Positions 10,800 to 20,136 of a stretch of 26,628 bases of DNA are shown here, piece by piece. Source of the stretch: Euprymna scolopes. Lineage: Eukaryota; Mollusca; Cephalopoda; Sepiida; Sepiolidae. The stretch spans positions 69,428,213 to 69,454,840 of the forward strand of contig CM044505.1 in NCBI GenBank assembly GCA_024364805.1. Direction: 5' to 3'. The notes beneath the pieces were generated by a model. That model was not told where the DNA came from. It worked only from the letters and a program-made list of their open reading frames with translations, and did no database searches. A program made the position numbers and the translations under genes. Position 1 is the stretch's first letter; each line of letters opens with the position of its first letter.

Positions 10800-11165
10800 T
10801 GGAACCTCACCCCTTTTAAAAAACCTTGTTAAACTTTGTGAAATATTTACATTATATTGAGGTCAGGCGCGAACGAAAACCCCATAATTTTATTATACCA
10901 TATTTCTTAAAACTGAAACATAATAATCAAAGTATACTTACACAAATAGATATAAAAGTCTTTGTTAAAGTTTGTGCCATATTTCCATGGAGTACAGGCG
11001 CGAACGCAGATCCCACAATCTTATCATACCATCCCCATTTTGAGTTGAAACATACTTACCAAAGTAGTCTTATGTACATCTATATCAAAAAACGTTTTTA
11101 TTTTAATTTTTTATTTCTATACTTGGGTGGCCAGGCGCGAACGCAGACCCCACACTTTTTATGAA
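10800..11165 (-). repeat. ~130-bp tandem array in Helitron 1
   Basis: The word caggcgcgaacg recurs at 10864, 10995 and 11132 (spacing 131 and 137). Each time it is followed by a-accccaca/t-tttatcat, and the first two by accat and gttgaaacata. It is preceded by ttgttaaa-tttgtg--atattt. A partial unit extends left to about 10800. The 112-residue open frame at 10826-11164 is a consequence of the array and its repeats are imperfect, so I do not call it a gene. Confidence 0.85.
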
Positions 11166-11220
11166 CCTCCGTTCTGCCAGGAGCATATTCGTGATCAGAC
11201 ACACACAAACAGACGTTCAG

Positions 11221-11223
<3 letters not shown>

Positions 11224-11285
<62 letters not shown>
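11224..11285. repeat. (TA)n microsatellite at the Helitron 1 5' end
   Basis: A TA run of about 62 bases directly adjoining the ctttatata end of Helitron 1. Part of it may belong to the element, because related ends begin with a TATA-rich stretch. Confidence 0.95.
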
Positions 11286-11289
<4 letters not shown>

Positions 11290-11742
11290 AATTTAGCTTT
11301 GAGTAAAAAAAATGTAAAAATAAAGAATCCAATAAATAATCACAGAATTTGCACTGGCATAAGCTGACTTTTAAAACGTCTACAATTACAAAAACTGAAT
11401 GAAAAAAAAACTTAACTAAAATTGTTAAATAGAAAACGGGATCATCAGCCGCCTACCATGTAGCTGTTTAAGAGATTTGGAAACAGCACAGCTGTAAAAT
11501 ACATGGCTCCACAGTGGAAAATACCACTTCCCTATTAACAAAATGTAGACACAATACTGTTACTATTCAGACTAATATATAAAAAAAATGAAATATATAG
11601 TAAATTAAGTAAATAATTGGTACCAGACAGGCAAATAGATAAGAAGAAGGTAATCTATCCATACATATCTTAAAACCCAATATGTATGTATGCATGTATG
11701 CATGTATTTATGTATGTATATATTAATACTAGCATATACATT

Positions 11743-11744
<2 letters not shown>
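11286..11744. other. AT-rich spacer with (ATGT)n-like run
   Basis: Mostly unique sequence. A degenerate tgta/tgca tetranucleotide run occupies 11679-11722, followed by an isolated actagc at 11728 that resembles a Helitron end but has no hairpin beside it. Confidence 0.45.

Positions 11745-11783
<39 letters not shown>
11745..11783. repeat. (TA)n microsatellite
   Basis: A TA run of about 39 bases preceded by tttg and followed by gaagtag. Confidence 0.95.
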
Positions 11784-11786
<3 letters not shown>

Positions 11787-11799
11787 GTAGATATACTCA

Positions 11800-12330
11800 A
11801 CGTTCCCCGATATAAATGATGATAAAATAAAGTTTCACCATTTTATAGATTTATTGTCATTGAAATAGGTGAAACCGCCTAGTTTTCTAATCAGATAAAT
11901 TTATTGCTTGCTGTAATTTCAGACCCACCGTTGTGGATCGGGAGAACTGTTCACATACCTCCCCGCTGTGACATAGTCCACAATACATTGTACTCAAAAT
12001 TGCACTATAAAAGATTCGCTGTTCATTCTATAACAGTATTAACATGGCAGGCCAACGTTGCCTGAAACTGAATGATGATAAACGAATATTTCACTCTCTA
12101 ATATTTATATTTTTATCGAAACCATTGGCTTTATCCATTTTTTTTTAATGTAAGCAATTGATTGCCCGCTTTTATTAGTGATCCACCGCGGTGCATAAAG
12201 AGGGAGCTTCACATGCCTCCCCGCAGTGTAGTTCAAAATATATTGTTATCTACATTGCACTGTAGAGAACCTATTGTTGGTATTATAACATTATTTTTAT
12301 ACAAAACTGATTGAATTAAAGTTTAAAATG
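11800..12330 (-). repeat. Duplicated ~120-bp module, two copies
   Basis: The segment 11920-12038 (ga-ccaccg-gtggatc ... cacatacctccccgctgtg ... ttgcactataaaaga ... attctataacagtatt) recurs at 12179-12294 with the same landmarks: cacatgcctccccgcagtg, ttgcactgtagaga and attataacattatt. The period is about 258 bases. Just upstream lies a short inverted pair, gtttcacc (11833-11840) and ggtgaaac (11868-11875). No coding potential is seen. The modules precede the Helitron-end-like repeats at 12340-13245 and probably belong to the same composite element. Confidence 0.75.
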
Positions 12331-12339
12331 CAAAAATCT

Positions 12340-13245
12340 AGTATCATTTCGAACACGCCACTGTTATACTAAAGAACATATTGTTAATTTTATGTATCTG
12401 ACATTTCAACTTGTGCGATGATAATAGCTCGCATTTAGGTTTTAAATGAAAAAGTCAAGTATTATGGGTCAATTGCGCTTAAAACAAACACATTTATATC
12501 GAATGCGCCTTAGTCATACCAAAGACTCTACTTTTGATTTTATATCCTGGGCGTTTTTGTATATGTGTTAATAAAACTGCTCAAATCCAATTGTAATGTT
12601 AGGTTGTATAAGATGTAAACTTTGGTCCAAATTACCTGTCTCTTCTTTCATCGAATGTTTTCGATTATCTAATATCGTTTTTTTTAATGAGGACATCCCG
12701 ATATTAAACCGATCTAAGAACAGTGCCAGACACGTAAATTACATGTGTAATTTTTCATAAAAATCGGCTCAGCCGTGTTAGTGTCTATAGGAAAAGACCC
12801 CTCTCACACATATATACACACATATACAAAGTTCCTTTTATATAATAGTAAATAATTTATATTAAGGAACAATTGCAAAAGTGAAGTATCATGGTCCAAT
12901 TCTGTTCTAAACAGAAACATTCATTCTGAACTCACTCCGGGCCATATTAATTAACCTATTCGTGATTTTATATACTGAGTCTTTCTGCTTCTGCGGTAAT
13001 AAAAGTTCGCAGATGCACTTGCGATGCTAAGCTCTATAAAGTGTTAACTTTGGTCAAATTCGCCTGTTCCTTTCATGTTTTTTTCTAATAACAGATTGTC
13101 GGTAGTTATTGAAGACATCCCGATAAAAACCTGTGTAAGAACACTGCTAAATATAGAAAGCACATTTGAGTGAAATTTAAAAAAAAAGAAATCGGCCCAG
13201 CCGTATCGGAATCCATGGGGGACGAACTTATACACACAAAGTGTG
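12340..13245 (-). mobile_element. Two tandem copies of a Helitron-5'-end-like repeat
   Basis: A module of about 400 bases occurs at 12447-12850 and again at 12865-13240, both in the same orientation. Shared landmarks in order are gtatcatggtc/gtattatgggtc, ttttatat-ctg-g, taataaaa--t-gc, ttaactttggtc-aaatt, gaagacatcccgat/gaggacatcccgat, taagaacactgc/taagaacagtgcc, aaatcggc-cagccgt, and cata-gg-gac. A partial third copy lies at about 12340-12445. Read on the minus strand, the first ends as tactattatataaaagg, then gtgtgtata runs and cggctgagccgatttt, the style of animal Helitron 5' ends. The terminal TC is not clear and no 3' hairpin was found nearby, so the class is tentative; an RTE-type LINE or SINE tail is the alternative. 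Confidence 0.55.
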
Positions 13246-13257
13246 TGTGTTTTTTTT

Positions 13258-13935
13258 TACACAGTGATCACCACTTATCAAGGCCTGGAAGCCACTCAGG
13301 GATAAGGGTTATTGACAGTACATTACGTTAGTGTGGAGATTTGATGAAGTGTTTACTTAAGGGGGCAGCTCATTAGGAATTTGTTAACATTGGACTTGAA
13401 CACATCTAAGTTGTAGTCCGGTGGGAAGCAGGCAGACGGAACAGAGTTCCACAGGCGTGCAGTTCTAAGAAAGAAGCTTTGTTCATGGAATCCACGTTTT
13501 GATTTAGGCACAGATAAAGAGTGGGGGAAATTTTTCACAGTGGATTCGGCTAGGTGTTTTTCGTGAAAGATTGGCGAAGGGGGACCAGAGATTGGAGTTC
13601 AGACGAGCACCTGCCATGAAAATAACGATAAAACAAGGATAGGCTCGCAACGTCTCTTCTGTGGGAGAGAGGTTGCAGGATAGAGAAAAGGGCACCCCCC
13701 ACTAAGCCACGAAGTTTATTTTGTACTCTGTCAAGGCAGGATAGGCTGTTTTTTTTTTTGCAACTCCTGCCCAGATATGGCAACAGTATTCCATCCTTGG
13801 ACGTGTTTTATATAATAGTATATAGATAGATCGATAATTCAAATGTAATCCTGGGAAGAGGGCATTATGACCAACGAACTTACCTGCAACACTTGCCCGT
13901 AAAAGAAGAAGCAATACGTTATTTGATGACAAAAA
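13258..13935 (-). mobile_element. Jockey/CR1-type LINE 3' fragment (LINE B)
   Basis: Minus-strand fragment of the same broad LINE group as LINE A, limited to the C-terminal part of ORF2 and the 3' tail. In order on the minus strand one reads TRPRMEYCCHIWAG (near 13770-13810), LDRVQNKLRGLVGGALF with LSHRRDVASLSLFYRYFHGR (about 13600-13745), then SFFLRTARLWNSVPSACFPP and FKSNVNKFL (13360-13480). The last two blocks are in different frames, so at least two frameshifts have occurred, one at the A/T run near 13750. The fragment is cut off upstream at the A-run near 13931. Its 3' end lies against a gtgtgtg/T9 stretch at 13240-13258, next to the Helitron-like repeat, which suggests insertion into that repeat. 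Confidence 0.88.
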
Positions 13936-13940
13936 AAAAG

Positions 13941-14358
13941 CATATGCAACTATATCCTCCCATTACAGGAGTTAATTCCGTGGGAATTGTCTCATGTAAA
14001 CAGAACAGGTACTACACTATTTTCTCATGCAGCTAAATGAGTGTGCATTGCGTGGGAAACTAGTTTCTTGATACTATCTTACACAACAGATACTATCTTA
14101 CACTCACCAATAATACAGAGGTGATCCCTTAGAAGATATTATTTCCAAAAGAACAAATACTACACTACCATATCTGTTTATATTTTTTAGACTATTGTGC
14201 AATATTTTAAACTCTTATAGATTCTGATGCAGCTAAACAAACGCAAAATCTCAATTATTAAGAGATTATATTTTTTTAGTTTAGCCCAAATTCCGTAATC
14301 TAAAATGATTAATGATTTGCACAGATGCTAAAAATTTAATATGCTTACATTTAAGAAA
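13941..14358. other. Spacer with short direct repeats
   Basis: The word gatactatcttacac occurs twice, at 14069 and 14088. The block agaaca-tactacacta plus tgatgcagctaaa/tcatgcagctaaa occurs at about 14002-14038 and in expanded form at 14150-14237. No gene is seen. Confidence 0.5.
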
Positions 14359-14394
14359 TCTATATAATTATAACACTCAGATGACCTTGTAACG

Positions 14395-14460
14395 CGTGTT
14401 GTAACCAACATCCGGTTTACGATTCCGGTTGCGCATGCGTACATAAAAATAAACCCATAA
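14395..14460 (+). promoter_or_regulatory. CpG-rich segment with NRF1-like and ETS-like words
   Basis: This 65-base stretch is unusually rich in CpG for the region. It contains ttgcgcatgcgtac (about 14429-14442), which fits the animal NRF1 consensus YGCGCATGCGCR closely, and two ccggtt/atccgg words of ETS type. Such clusters occur in promoters, but here it lies near the 5' end of a Helitron and no gene follows. It is more likely part of the element's terminal sequence. Confidence 0.2.
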
Positions 14461-14604
14461 CAGCGTAAACAAATAAACACCAACTACTTTTGCAGAATTT
14501 GACCTGCGCACTGAAATATTAACGTTATTATATAGAAATTATTATTTAACATGGGAAGAGTGGGGATGTTTTGCAACTATTCTGTATTACAATTATACTG
14601 TCGC

Positions 14605-14895
14605 AATTTTCTTACAAATAAATCAACTTTGTCCCGTTGACAACGTATTGTTTTACAGTGTACGTTTTCAGCGCCGCGATTGTTTTATTCGCGTTTAAAT
14701 TATCCAAATAAACAATTGTTAATACTTTCTGCATTTTTTTACATCGTTCATTTCCGTATTACGTTTAAGTTATTTTAACGGAATTTTCTTACAAATAAAT
14801 CTACTTTAACCCGTTGACAACCACCAGAGCATTTTACAAAGTATTGTTTTACTACGTACGTTTTCAGCGTCACAATTTTTTTTCGCGTTTAAATT
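14605..14895. repeat. Internal direct duplication of Helitron 2
   Basis: The block at 14605-14702 (aattttcttacaaataaat, cccgttgacaac, gtattgtttta, tacgttttcagcg, cgcgtttaaatta) is repeated at 14782-14895 with a 17-base insertion after the gttgacaac word. The period is 177. Confidence 0.9.
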
Positions 14896-15198
14896 AAATA
14901 ATATATGACAATTTGAATTTAACTTAAAGTATTATGATATCTGTTCAGTGCACATTTACCTATAAGTATGACACACCACTTATAATTCAATGGCTGTGAG
15001 GTTTTTTTTAATAAACAATGTTAAACAAAACGACTCATAGAAATCTATCTATATTCTTTTTTCATTTTCATATACTTTCATAGAAATGTTTCTGCTATGC
15101 CACAAAAAACTATTTTCTTTACGTCACAAGTGTCACGCTCATACATTAATTCCATAGCCAATATAACATACTGACCCAACGGGTCACGGGTAGTCTAG

Positions 15199-16030
15199 TA
15201 ATTACTAAATATTTATTTTCATAAAGATCTTTATTCAATTATAAAAATGCTATAGTCTAATGTACTAGGTTTTGTGTTTGCCGTTAGTTAATAACATATT
15301 TTATCGTTTTATTTTATGATCAATTGATTATATTTTGTATCAATTTATATGTTTTATATTCATATTGCAGCATCTATCGATTTATATCAAGTTTACCATT
15401 TTTCTCGAATTGTGTTCGCGTAAATATAGAAGAGATAAACGCATTAGGAAATAAAGAACTAATAGGAATTATTAAATTTGTCTGCAAAGATATTTTTATA
15501 GCATTTGTGGACATATTGTGTTAGGAAGGATAAACAAAGATAATCACCATATATAATATTTTGATTACCGAAATTCCCCTCCGGACCAAAGTGCCTAGAT
15601 TTGAAACAACATATACTCCATACAAATTTATGGTGTCTAGAACATTCACTTGTTATAATAAAATCCTACATTTCATCCTAGGAACTACCTCATCACAATC
15701 TCAACCATCTTTAGAGAAATAGTTCCTATTTTTCTTTCTAAACACCAAGTCTTCCTACCGCCCCAATCATCACCGTGGGGAATGTTGCACTTTAGACAGT
15801 ATGGGGTTTCACCTTTCATATCTGGATCATAAACATAGATATAATATGATATTTTCCTTTTCTGATACCAAAATAATAAAGTCTTCCAAGACTAATTCCG
15901 CTCAATCTGATTTATTCTTATACTCCGGATTTACGGTATTCGTATGCTAAACGAACACTAATGTACCATTCAAATGTGACGTCGAAACGATACCTGCTTT
16001 TGCCCTTTGAGTAAATTGCTGCGTTCATTT
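15199..16030. other. AT-rich spacer, no gene recognised
   Basis: The 66-residue frame at 15324-15524 has a composition expected of AT-rich non-coding DNA. The stretch 15570-15830 is GC-richer and looks unique, but shows no coding frame and no repeat ends. No features can be supported. Confidence 0.4.
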
Positions 16031-16260
16031 CCTTGCATTTTTTGACGTTACTTTGCATTTCTCCTCTCTCTCCCTTCCTATCCATATCTGTATATATTCT
16101 TCCACAAACTATCTCGATCTCTCTCCTCTTTCTCTCGCTCGCTTTTTACATTTCTTTTCATGCCGAAGAAAAAAACATTACACGGCGATACCAAAAAAAA
16201 AAACATTTATTTCCTCTTCCCCTCTCACTCGCTCGCTTTGTGCATTTGTTCCAGTAATTA
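16031..16260 (+). repeat. CT-rich tandem duplication
   Basis: The segment ctc-ttctctcgctcgctttttacattt (about 16127-16155) recurs as ctc-tcactcgctcgctttgtgcattt (about 16222-16250), a period of about 90-95. CT-rich sequence and A-runs lie between them. The two overlapping ~80-residue serine/leucine-rich open frames come from CT-richness and are not called as genes. Confidence 0.6.
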
Positions 16261-16419
16261 ATCATAATTTTTTCAAACATAGTTACGTTTCTTTGTAAAT
16301 GTAGTTTATTTTAATGTACTTCATTTAATCCTGTGCCATCGATTGCGATCGTCGCTGAAATAAAAATAAATATATCGGCAATATTATGTACTGGATTTTT
16401 CGACATTTTTTATGGGTTG

Positions 16420-17095
16420 GAGTAAATTTTTACATTAAGTCAACCTCCACAATTTTCTTTTGTATGACAATTTTTTTAAAGTTTTCTACATTCAAATTTT
16501 GCAAGTATATAATGAGATATAAGGACCTGCAGTATGCACTGTGATTCATTGTCTGCCAGTTTTGTACGCACACGCGATAAACAAATCCAATTCTCTCTTA
16601 CCAACACTGCCACCACCGATTAAAAAAAAATTGCATTTGCGGGTGGGTTTGCTAACAACGATTATCACGGTAAAATTTAAGGGAATTATACTACCCCTCC
16701 CCCCACACAAGACCGGGCTAGTCTACTTCGAAAGCTGTTCTTTACATGGGGATGTTGAGAGGATATATTCCAAACGTCATCATTAAGATAGAGATGTTGA
16801 TGGTGCCTATTCCAAAAGCCGTTCTAAAAATGGGGTGTTTGGGATGTCTATTCAAACGCTGTTCTTAACATGACAATCTTCAAAAAGTGAATGAAGTGAA
16901 AAAAGTCGTAATTGTTTTGTTCTGGAATTTAATTTAATTTGAAGATTTGAAGAAAAAAAAGAGAAAGGCTTGGACAACAAATGGAAACAGCTAGGACAGC
17001 TCCCACTGATTTCGGGCACTCTAAACACTTCATCTACAGTAAAATTCCTTTACCTCTAAAACTTCTGTTTTACTTTTCATTATTATTCTAGCAAG
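16420..17095 (+). repeat. Unknown interspersed repeat, copy 2
   Basis: Plus-strand copy of the family seen in inverted orientation at 165-955; the anchors are listed under copy 1. The 42-bp-type array is at about 16728-16875 with words cgaaagctgttcttta, ccaaaagccgttctaaa and aaacgctgttcttaa, each followed by catggggatgtt-like G-rich text. The copy is ~90 bases shorter between the outer anchors, mainly because it has fewer of the short units preceding the array. The 81-residue open frame at 16541-16786 is not conserved in the other copy and is not called. Confidence 0.75.
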
Positions 17096-17100
17096 GTTAT

Positions 17101-17640
17101 GAATAGGTTTAGGATGAGAGTTTGTACGGGGTTACTTTAGAGTTATGTTTATTTAAGATGGAAAAAGTTCCGTTTTAATTCTGTAGAAGTACTAAAAATC
17201 ATAATATTGTTAAGAAGAGAAATAACCCTGATTAAACCAATAAAAAGCATATAACATATGGTAACCGTGCAATTGCAATGCGTACATTATTTTAACATTT
17301 TCATATCATTTCGCAACGATGCACGTTGTCACTCATGGCGATATCCTCATGTTCTTCATATGTTTATCTCAGCTAAATAAATTTGCCAGACAGAATCGTA
17401 GTTTAAAAGTCGCAATAGATTTAATTCAATTAAATATTATTTGCTTTACTTTTATTTAATTTCGTAGCGAAAACATAAGTAGTGAGTTGTTCGCATCAAG
17501 TAAATCCAATTTTATTGAATTCTGCTGTCTCTGATTGGATTTTAATTCAATAGGAAAAGAATCACCAGTTGCATACTTTATATATTTCCATAGCAGATCA
17601 ATTACCAATCATAGTTTAAAGAGACAGAAGGAGAAAGAAC
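17101..17640. other. AT-rich spacer, no gene recognised
   Basis: No coding frame of note, no tandem structure and no recognised element ends. Confidence 0.45.
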
Positions 17641-17643
17641 GTT

Positions 17644-17711
17644 TAGTAGTAGTAGTACTAGTATTACTACTACTAGTATTAGTGTTTGTAATAGAAGTAG
17701 TATTAGTAGTA
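17644..17711. repeat. (TAG/TAC)n imperfect trinucleotide tract
   Basis: A run of tag/tac triplets that changes strand sense in the middle (gtagtagtacta then attactactac), so it can form a small hairpin near 17646-17672. The VVVVLVLLLLVL run in the open frame 17535-17744 reflects this tract. Confidence 0.85.
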
Positions 17712-18192
17712 GTGAAAAAGCAAGCAATACTAAAGGATAATTAGATATCGTTTTCAAAACTAAATGAAAACTCATGCTTATAAAGTATAACTTTGGTTCA
17801 TGAACTTCTAGAAATTAGAAAAATTCGGATTTCAAACATAAATATATCGGTTTTCTTACAAAATTACAATTTCCGAACTACGCCGATGTCAACCGAAGCA
17901 TACCGATTGATATAACGTACACTAGTCTGTGCAGGGTGTTTGTGTTTTTAATCACGGTCTGTGTTTTCGTTTGAAGTTTTTTATACGAATTGGGAATACG
18001 AGAATCCCGCTTTTATCGTAAAAAAATGATCAAGAACAGGTTTATCACTGCAAAGAAATGAACATTCCGTGTGTACTTTGAAATAGTAGTTATAGATCAG
18101 TTATCGTTATTGCATAGTATTGTATGCATAAAAATACGTTTAAAGACAAAACTGATATATATAATGTGCTAATATAATTCATCTAAACATTC

Positions 18193-18195
<3 letters not shown>
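17712..18195. other. AT-rich spacer, no gene recognised
   Basis: Unique-looking sequence. The CpG-bearing stretch 17877-17945 is slightly GC-richer but shows no motif that I recognise. Confidence 0.45.

Positions 18196-18278
<83 letters not shown>
18196..18278. repeat. Compound (CA)n(TA)n microsatellite
   Basis: About 38 bases of CA repeat pass directly into about 45 bases of TA repeat. The Penelope-like fragment begins within about 15 bases of its end. Confidence 0.97.
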
Positions 18279-18279
<1 letters not shown>

Positions 18280-18285
18280 CCACAC

Positions 18286-19115
18286 TCCGTCCTCAAATTT
18301 TCACACGAAACAAACATAAATAAGAAAATACCACTTCTCGACGTATTAGCAGATTCCAACTACCCCACTAAATACATTGCATCAACATATAAAAAAAACT
18401 ACAAACAATAATGCAATACTCTTAAATTACCATAGCGAATAGTAAAAAAATGGATTCACCGCTCATACAATATAAATCAACCCGACAAATATTTTACAAA
18501 GAACTAATATGCATAAAACAAACCCTAATAACTATAATTTTCCCAATAAAACGTAGATAAGCACAAAACACTCTATTTAAACTCACTCCACAAAAACATA
18601 AACACTTACCCTTACAAAAACGACTTTATCAAAGTATACTATAAATCCAACCACACTAGTTACAAAACAGATGAAAAATAATAACTAACTTAATAAAAAG
18701 ATACAGCAGACCCACCGACCATAACAAAAAGATCAAACTAATAATATATCATACTAAATTTAAAACGTTCAATTTAATAATTAAAATCAATAATAAGACT
18801 AACGCCACACTAAACCAAATTAATTTATTGTATGAATTATTTTGACCTTTCGAAGAATATCTCCGAACCCACTCTAAAAACTCATACAACGCATACATAG
18901 GCCACACCACTACAACACTTCTCGACGATAAACCTATCATTTAGCTGACAATAGCGCTATATAACAGCACCTTACATCCCATGATAAAAACATACAGTCG
19001 TCCGACATTAGAAATATCTTAACGAACAATACTAAAATTACTAGAAGCCATACCTATTAAAAACTAAAGCCTCCTTTTTAACCGGATCTCATTTAACATC
19101 GGTACAAATATACTA
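18286..19115 (+). mobile_element. Penelope-like element fragment (RT end + GIY-YIG)
   Basis: Penelope-like elements encode a telomerase-related reverse transcriptase fused to a C-terminal GIY-YIG endonuclease. From about 18292 the plus strand reads LKFSHETNINKKIPLLDVLA (IPLLDV at 18328-18345), the block near the end of the reverse transcriptase. After a worn linker one reads KKIKLIIYHTKFKTFNLIIK (about 18727-18786) and TLNQINLLYELF. The endonuclease core NAYIGHTTTTL follows, with YIG at 18894-18902. The closing block LLEAIPIKN plus FNRISFN lies near 19040-19095. Several stops and frame changes break it, so it is inactive. The strand is strikingly poor in G. The element is 5'-truncated at a (TA)n tract. 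Confidence 0.85.
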
Positions 19116-19277
19116 ACAGTATTAAATAACTAAAAAGAAACCACAAAAAAGAAAAAAAATCGTAACCATCCTGCACCCACCTTAAAAAGAAACTCTAAAT
19201 ACACTAAGCCTCAAAGGAAAAGAAAAAGAAAATAGCAACAACAACAACAACAACAACAACAATAACAATGACCGCTC
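19116..19277. other. Penelope-like 3' flank with (CAA)n tract
   Basis: A-rich sequence continuing the G-poor strand bias, ending in a (CAA)n run at 19236-19269. It separates the endonuclease remnant from the hammerhead-like motif. Confidence 0.6.
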
Positions 19278-19307
19278 CTAATGATAATCGGACGCACCGA
19301 TAGAAAG
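19278..19307 (+). ncRNA. Decayed hammerhead-ribozyme-like motif
   Basis: The sequence CTAATGA (19278-19284), a hairpin with stem atcgg/ccgat plus an outer T-A pair and one bulged A (19285-19302), then GAAAG (19303-19307) follow the order of a hammerhead core: CUGAUGA, stem II, GAAA. The G of CUGAUGA is A here, a change expected to abolish cleavage. Penelope-like elements are known to carry hammerhead motifs in their terminal regions, and this lies ~160 bases after the GIY-YIG remnant on the same strand. Stems I and III were not resolved. Confidence 0.4.
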
Positions 19308-19869
19308 CGCTTGAGTAGAATATGGCTGAACATCAAATTTTGGGCGTCATTTTGTACAAAATTCTGACTGAAATAAAAAAGACCGCTCGCCGAATCGAAA
19401 AGATATCCAGAAAAATCGGGAAAAAGAATAACTCTGTCGTGTGCAATCAGACGTGCTTGAATATGTATAGGTGTGTGTACGCATAAAATTGGTTTAGATA
19501 AAAAAAAAATAGCATATGATTCATGTAAGCATTGTGTCTAACTTTTCCAACCCTTTTAAATAACACGTTAATTTAATTTACATCCAAATATTTTACAATA
19601 TTTTTGTTTGATGTAAATATTCAATCATTATTATCGATAAAAGTACATGACTTGTGAATAATACTAAATATTCATCAGTTATGGATGAGGTAGAATATTA
19701 AATATAAGAAATAAAAGTGGATAAAACCTTTGAAATTATACAAGCAAAAATATAATACATCGAAAACATCTATACTAAGTAGCATAAAGTCAACATACAC
19801 GTACGGAGAGATCGACATTTCACATTATATGACACGAAGGCTTCATCGGGCGAAATGTACCATTTAAGG
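19308..19869. other. AT-rich spacer, no gene recognised
   Basis: The first ~150 bases are more GC-balanced and could be the continuation of the Penelope-like terminus. The remainder shows nothing that I can name. Confidence 0.4.
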
Positions 19870-20130
19870 TAGAGATAACCGCTTTCTTGTCGCTTCAGTC
19901 ACATGTGTGTCTATTTTACAAGGACTTTTTGTCGAATGTGCTCTGATGAACTCATAGCATTTGTAAGTAATCGACATACGTAATCCGGCAACGAGTGAAA
20001 TGGTACCCCTTCATTGCTGAGGTATTACATGTCGGAAAACCTCTTAGTCTAAGAGTTGTTTCCCCCCCTCAGGCTGCTAGACTTTGAAATTGTCTGCCCT
20101 GTTCTGATATGCATGATTATATGTTTGTAT
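19870..20130 (+). mobile_element. Very worn LINE C-terminal remnant (LINE D)
   Basis: Blocks of the same Jockey/CR1-type C-terminus can still be read across changing frames. PLSCRFSH (about 19879-19902) stands for family PLSHRRDV, VCLFYKDF (19908-19931) for LSLFYKYF, and CSDELIAFV (about 19938-19965) follows. The block AARL-NCLP (about 20071-20097) has tga where the family has a Trp codon, within the usual TARLWNSLP. The order and spacing match LINE A, so I consider the call likely, though similarity is low. Confidence 0.55.
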
Positions 20131-20136
20131 GGTTTG

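Larger units (their letters stand above)
9342..11223 (-). mobile_element. Probable non-autonomous Helitron 1
   Basis: On the minus strand the 3' terminus reads acgggtacttctgctag followed by T (plus strand 9341-9358). This matches the Helitron pattern of hairpin, short spacer, CTAG and T target base. The hairpin itself has decayed to a weak gtc-gtt-gac. The other end (about 11190-11223, minus strand) reads aaagctgaacgtctgtttgt, a type of 5' start I associate with animal Helitrons, next to a (TA)n tract. I could not place the expected terminal TC within the TA run. No Rep/helicase coding is visible, so it depends on other elements. Inside are a long imperfect inverted repeat (9600-10090) and a tandem array (10800-11165). 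Confidence 0.65.
14359..15198 (+). mobile_element. Compact non-autonomous Helitron 2 (~840 bp)
   Basis: The 3' end has the full Helitron signature. A perfect 6-bp hairpin tgaccc-aac-gggtca (15172-15186) is followed by an 8-base spacer and CTAG (15195-15198), then T as the 3' flank. A matching 5' start is TCTATATAATTATAACAC at 14359 preceded by A, giving insertion between A and T as expected. The interior has no protein-coding potential. It carries a CpG-rich 5' segment (14390-14450) and a ~177-bp-period internal duplication (14605-14895). The 3' end is well supported; the 5' end is inferred from TC context. Confidence 0.72.

Noticed and set aside
11728-11733. actagc, possible Helitron 3' end on the minus strand
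   Set aside because: No hairpin is present at the required distance.
16033-16298. Two overlapping Ser/Leu-rich open frames
   Set aside because: They arise from a CT-rich tandem duplication and show no protein family resemblance.
19846-19860. cgggcgaaatg word resembling part of a cephalopod tRNA-derived SINE
   Set aside because: Only about 11 bases match and the rest of the SINE body is absent.
19941-19950. Another CTGATGA word, possible hammerhead core
   Set aside because: No GAAA strand or stem II follows, and the word is explained by the CSDEL block of the LINE D remnant.
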